The notes below the pieces were generated by a model, which saw nothing but the letters and a program-made list of their open reading frames with translations, had not been told where the DNA came from and ran no database searches. The position numbers were made by a program, and so were the translations under genes. Positions 59,446-64,000 of a DNA stretch of 64,000 bases are shown here, one piece after another. Source of the stretch: Luzula sylvatica (taxonomy: Eukaryota; Streptophyta; Magnoliopsida; Poales; Juncaceae); assembly GCA_946800325.1 (NCBI GenBank), contig OX326960.1:52013355-52077354 (forward strand). Direction: 5' to 3'. How positions within the stretch are numbered: the stretch's first letter is position 1; every line of letters starts with the position of its first letter.

Positions 59446-59721
59446 ATCTTGATGAATATAAAAAATAAGGTTTCTTCTAAATTCTTTGTGTTGTGTTTGT
59501 TTGAAAAAAATTTGTATTTGTTGTATTTGTAGTTGTTGTAGTTGTGGCTAAAAAAGAAAGAAAGTATATTTCTGTAAATAGATAATAATGTGTTCGTTGA
59601 ACAAGTGTATTAACAGCTTGATAATGTTGATATTAATTAAAGGGAAATTTACAAATAACACCTAACTTTTCTTGAATTTACAAAAAAACCCTAACATTTG
59701 AGAAACTCCAAAAAAAATCCT

Positions 59722-60735
59722 ACATACAAGGTTTTCTTTTCAATTACCCCCTTATAGGAATATTTCATGGTATTACGATATTTGGACCAAAATACCTCTC
59801 TATTTTTCATCTTTAAATTTAATAAACATATTTTTGTATTATTTTATTAATTTAAAATCATTATAAATATTTTTTAACATATACTAATTTTAAAAAATTA
59901 TATGTTCATATACATAATTTTAATCTTTTATTTATTATATATTTTATTATAGAAAACTAAAATTAAATAAAAATATGATATACAAAATATTCCTGAAAAT
60001 ATCTTGACAAATTAATATTATTCTAGTATTTAATTTTAATGTTAAATAGTTGTTAATAAAAATAGTTGCTAAATAGTATTTTTTATTAAATTAGCAATGC
60101 ATGAGTGAACATAAAAACTAGCATTAAAATAGTCGTTAGTTCTAATTTTAACAGCTAATTTTTTTTTAGCAGTTTGTTTTGTAATAATTATTTTTATTAA
60201 CTATCAACAGATTAGCTGATGAAATCAATAGTATTTAATAAAAATATTTACTAAAAACTACCTACTAAAATGAAAATAGTTACTACAAAACGAGCTGCTG
60301 AAATTAAAATTAGCGGCAATATTATTTTAATCCTAGCTTTAATTTTCATTCATTCATTTTTAATTTGGTAAGTAAAACTATTCAGTAACTATTTTTATTA
60401 ATAACTATTTAACATTAAAATTAAATACTAGAATAATATTAATTTGCTCAAGTTATTTTCAAGAATATTTTTATATCATATTTTTATTTAATTTTAATTT
60501 TCTATGATAAAATATATAAATAAATAAAAGATTAAAATTATGTATATGACATATAGTTTTTTTAAATTAGTATACGTTAGAAAATATTTATAGTGATTTT
60601 AAATTAATAAAATAATACAAAAATGTGTTTAATAAATTTAAAGATGAAAAATAGAGGGGTATTTTGGTCCAACAAAATTGTAATACCATGAATAACCCCT
60701 ATAGGAGGGTAATTGAAAAGAAAATTGTAATTGAA
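59722..60735. mobile_element. Long inverted repeat (foldback element)
   Basis: Two arms of about 400 bp (59722-60130 and 60330-60735) are inverted copies at roughly 90 percent, with shared phrases such as ggaccaaaatacc and tctatttttcatctttaaat. The spacer is about 200 bp. It is AT-rich and noncoding. It resembles foldback or Mutator-type long-terminal-repeat MITEs; superfamily not settled. Confidence 0.7.
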
Positions 60736-60739
60736 AAAA

Positions 60740-60981
60740 ACAATTAAGCTAAAGGATTGGGCCCTAATTACACATTCCAACATCACCAGCTCTTCTTCAT
60801 AGAGAGAAATCTTTCCTCCCTCCAAGAAACCGCCTATCAAGAAAAATCAAGAAACCGATCTCCTAGGCTCCGGCGAAGTCCGATCCACTCTCTTTCTCTC
60901 CTCTCTCCATCGCTGAGCTCGTGGTGACACCGTTTCACGTTTTTACCCCTTCGACGGGGTTGCGCCGCTCCGGTGCCTCCG
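60740..60981 (+). other. GC- and CT-rich leader-like sequence interrupted by an LTR
   Basis: After the foldback, base composition changes to the CT- and CG-rich style of plant 5' leaders or first exons (ctttctctcctctctccatc, ctccggcgaagtccg). It is cut at 60981 by the LTR that starts at 60982. No continuing frame can be followed, so a disrupted gene start is only a possibility. Confidence 0.3.
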
Positions 60982-61944
60982 TGAAGGAAATACAGTTACA
61001 GATCAACTAGTTGAATGTACAAATGAGTGTAGACAAACATACGTGTTCGTCGGAACGATTGGATGCATAATAAGATTATGCAAATCTGGCAGAAATTACA
61101 TGGTGCGTCATGACGCACCATATTGTGCGTCATGACGCACAGTAGAGTAATTCTGAGAAAAGCCAATCTGTGAGTATACCGTCACGACGCACCAAGTTGT
61201 GCGTCATGACGGTGGTGCGTCATGACGGACGTTATCCTGCGTCATGACGGTACACTGTATAACGGCTATATCCAAGTAAATGTGACTTGTGCGTCATGAC
61301 GCACCATATCGTGCGTCATGACGGACAGTGATCCGAATTCTGGATTAGCAGTTTTTGATACTCATTAATACTCATTAATTCAGAGATTGATTATATAATC
61401 TCTGTAACCTCTCTCTCTCTTTTCTTCCTTCTGATGCTGCAGCCAGTAATCTAGATCTAGAGAAGAGAGAAAAACTTGTTGGACAAGTTGGAGAAAAGGG
61501 ATTAAAGATTTGAGCAAGCTTGCGGGAATTTTAGGGGAATTCGCCGCAACCGAGAGATGTTAGCTCGAGGTGGATACGAGTAGAGAGATCTAAGTTAAGA
61601 TCTTCGACTGTGATCAATCGAGAGCAAGGACGAGCAAGGTCGGAGACGAACCGGATAAATTCCGGTTGTATACGACAAATCGGAGCTTCGCATTAGGTGT
61701 CGAATCGCGCGGGCGTGGGACGTGCGTGTCGCCGGAATCGAAGCAAGCAGCAGCTAATAGAGTCAACCCGTCTCCGTGATCAATTTCACGCGGTATGATT
61801 CTCTATGAATTAAGAGTTAATTTCATAGGTTAGATGCATTTCATGATTCGTACTTTCGAGTCGTTGACGTGGTCCTCGGGATCGGGTCGGACCGGGCCTC
61901 TCAATCCGCTGCGCGGGGCTCGGTAGTGACGCCGATTTCCAACA
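60982..61944 (+). repeat. 5' LTR of element E
   Basis: Starts TGAAGGAAAT and ends ATTTCCAACA, imperfect inverted ends. Palindrome pairs with CATG core start at 61103/61125, 61177/61199, 61215/61237 and 61289/61311, all 22 bp apart. The R/U5 part carries the ggtggatacgagtag stretch shared with the other TGAAGG LTRs. Confidence 0.87.
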
Positions 61945-61945
61945 G

Positions 61946-61957
61946 TGGTATCAGAGC
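61946..61957 (+). promoter_or_regulatory. Primer binding site of element E
   Basis: TGGTATCAGAGC one base after the LTR; initiator tRNA-Met type. Confidence 0.88.
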
Positions 61958-62174
61958 GATCGTCACGATTCGATCGTCGAATCGATTTCGAATAAGTGTT
62001 ATTCGGAATTTCATATAGAATTTTAGGACATAATCATGTAGTTGTAAAATTAGGACCATAGAAAACTTGCTAGTATTTGATCATAAGATGATCAAAAGAA
62101 TCTAGAAGTAATCATGAATTGTTCATGATTGATCGTTTTGGAAACGATCGAAAATCAGAAGTAAATATGAAATT

Positions 62175-62795
62175 CAGGTCTGGTGCGTCATGACGCACAA
62201 TTTGGTGCGTCATGGCGCACACGGGAAATCCAAGAGTTGGATCTGAGGCGTTACTCAGTCCGTCATGACGCACCAAGTTGTGCGTCACGACGCACTGTGT
62301 AAGTTCGTACCATCATGACGGACCGTTTGGTGCGTCGTGACGGTAGAAGCCCAAAAACTCTCTGGCAAACTGAACAAAATGGTTTTGTTCAGTGCGTCAT
62401 GACGCACCCCCTGGCGTCATGACGGACCAGAACAGTCCGTCGTGACGGTATAACCAACCGTCATGACGGAAGAACTTGAAAAGTTTCTGGCAAACTGGAC
62501 AAAATTGTTTTGTACAGTGCGTCATGACGCACCGTCTGGCGTCATGACGGTCAGTCACAGTCCGCCGTGACGGTAGTAACCAACCGTCATGACGGACGGA
62601 CCTGAAAAACTCTCTGGATTGGACAACAAAATTGTTTTGTATTGTCCGTCATGACGCACTCTCTGGCGTCATGACGAACGAGTGAGGTCCGTCGTGACGC
62701 ACCAAGTTGTGCGTCATGACGGAAGTCAAAGAAAATCCAATTTAGTACTGTGCATCATGACGGACGTTATGTTGCGTCATGACGCACCATGTAAT
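62175..62795 (+). repeat. Palindrome array in the leader of element E
   Basis: At least fifteen copies or half copies of GTGCGTCATGACGCAC-type sequence, often in pairs with 22-bp spacing (for example the pair beginning at about 62183), with variants that end in ACGGAC or ACGGTA. Noncoding. Confidence 0.85.
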
Positions 62796-63399
62796 TTTTT
62801 CTGATTTATTTATTTTGGTTCTAATAATTATTAATTATGTTCATTCATCATGATATACTTGCTCAATGATATAATTAGATTATATCACATAAATCCCTGC
62901 ATAATATTTAAGTCATAAAATGCCTTCCATGTTCACAACCTCCGAGGTTGGTCATCACACCTTGCACGGTTTCAGGCCAAAGTCGGGCGTGCATTGTTGT
63001 ATGTATCAACGTGAGAGGCAAGCGTTGATTGGGGACAAATGCGGGTTCAGGCCAAAGTCGGGCGCATTTGTAGCTCAATTGAACGATACGTGAATATGAT
63101 TGTGACTTAACCGTCCAAGCCAATCAGATTGGGGTTCGGGGCATAGTTAGGATGCACAAACGGAATTCGAATCATATATGATATGGTTTGATACCGAAAT
63201 CCCATAATGGGTCAAGAGTCACATTGGATGTGATTGGATTTATCCTACCTAAATAGTGAGATCCCATTTGTCGGCCAAAGTCACTTGTGGGAGGATCATG
63301 AAATATGGGTCTTGAAGTGTTATTGGATTAAGAATCCCGAATCAATATTAGGGTTATTGATTTGATAAAAATAACATATTTCATATCACATAAGCATAT

Positions 63400-64000
63400 A
63401 GAATAAGTACGCACGGTTAGTTGTCAATGTCATAATTCATGTAGAATAATAATTTAAGCAAAAATCTGACAAACTTGAGAAGAAGTCAAATAATATTGTA
63501 TATCAAATGTTGACATACATAGACACGAAGCTTCAAAGGAGTTTGAAGATTTAAAAGAAACAAGAGTCTAAGGGTGATTAAGACAAACGTTGTCTCAATC
63601 AAGGATTTGGGCAAGTTGTTGTCCCAATATCAAAAGAAAGGTTTAATCCGAGGAGGATTAATCCAAAAGTTGATAGAAATAGCTTCTTTTGACATTATCA
63701 TCTTGAAAATGTGTATGAGATATACATTTCTAGAATCCATTGGATGGAATACTAGTTTTATTCGAATAAGATTCGCATGACAAGTACAAGACTTGTTAAT
63801 TAATCAAGATGATAAAAGTGTCATTCCAAAGGTTGGAAAAACGGTCAAAGACTTATCAAAAACCAAACATTTTGAATGTAGGTAAATAAGTAAGTTCGGA
63901 GGCAAGAGAAGGCTACAAATATTTCATTATATTTACTAACGATTATTGTAGATATAAAGATATCTATTTAATGCGTTTGAAACATAATTTTGAATGGTTC
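63400..64000 (+). pseudogene. Start of decayed Copia pol in element E
   Basis: Mostly broken. The last 150 bases read, on the plus strand, GYKYFIIFTNDYCRY, then IYLMRLKHNFEWF, the N-terminal part of the Copia integrase core, matching the wording at 18785-18880. Upstream from 63570 short frames remain, but gag and protease motifs are not convincing. Confidence 0.6.

Larger units (their letters stand above)
60982..64000 (+). mobile_element. Copia element of the TGAAGG family, partial, runs off the window (E)
   Basis: The 5' LTR (60982-61944), primer site and a leader with many palindromes are complete. Beyond 63.4 kb is decayed coding DNA that ends in recognisable Copia integrase. The 3' part lies outside. 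The LTR and leader are relatives of the minus-strand element at 31948-33949. Confidence 0.85.

Overview
The window is nuclear DNA from a flowering plant, most likely a eudicot. It carries introns with plant-type splice sites, a shoot-gravitropism-type INDETERMINATE DOMAIN zinc-finger gene, the transcription elongation factor SPT5, a NatD-type N-terminal acetyltransferase, a canonical plant nuclear tRNA-Trp, and many plant transposon families. I cannot name the species.

Layout. 1-3.9 kb is AT-rich intergenic DNA with transposon relics (Harbinger-like end, LTR scrap, hAT end, Helitron end, a MITE). 4.0-6.0 kb holds a four-exon IDD (SGR5/IDD14-16 type) gene on the minus strand. 6-11.3 kb is intergenic with SINE-like copies. 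11.3-15.0 kb is a dead Mutator-like transposon. 15.1-39.1 kb is a nested retrotransposon cluster: two inverted Copia remnants with TGAAGG-type LTRs; a hAT-like element inserted in one of them; a very young LTR element (identical-length LTRs, perfect TAAAC target duplication) inserted in the hAT; then further LTR pieces and a Tnt1-like Copia pol on the minus strand. 39.1-43 kb is intergenic. 43-54.5 kb is the host gene block: broken duplicates of the 3' ends of NAA40 and SPT5, intact NAA40, tRNA-Trp, a LINE scrap, and a full 20-exon SPT5. 56.6-59.4 kb encodes an unrecognised plant membrane protein in nine exons. 59.7-60.7 kb is a long inverted repeat, and from 60.98 kb another Copia element with a complete 5' LTR runs off the window.

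The most striking signal is a 16-bp palindrome, GTnCGT-core-ACGnAC, with core TCGA or CATG. It occurs dozens of times in the LTRs and leaders of these retroelements. In the LTRs the palindromes come in pairs whose starts are almost always exactly 22 bp apart, upstream of the LTR TATA box where that box can be seen. Related LTRs carry the pair at the same place but with the core exchanged (TCGA in one copy, CATG in another). In the 15 kb and 31 kb LTRs the pairs themselves repeat every 83-85 bp. This looks like a paired regulatory module of the retroelements; I know of no name for it.

The host genes are not an operon and need not work together. SPT5 acts in Pol II elongation, NAA40 acetylates histone N termini, the IDD protein is a transcription factor of gravitropism and carbohydrate-related programmes, and the membrane protein is unassigned. 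Gene structures were assembled by hand from splice-site motifs and reading-frame continuity, with no transcript evidence.
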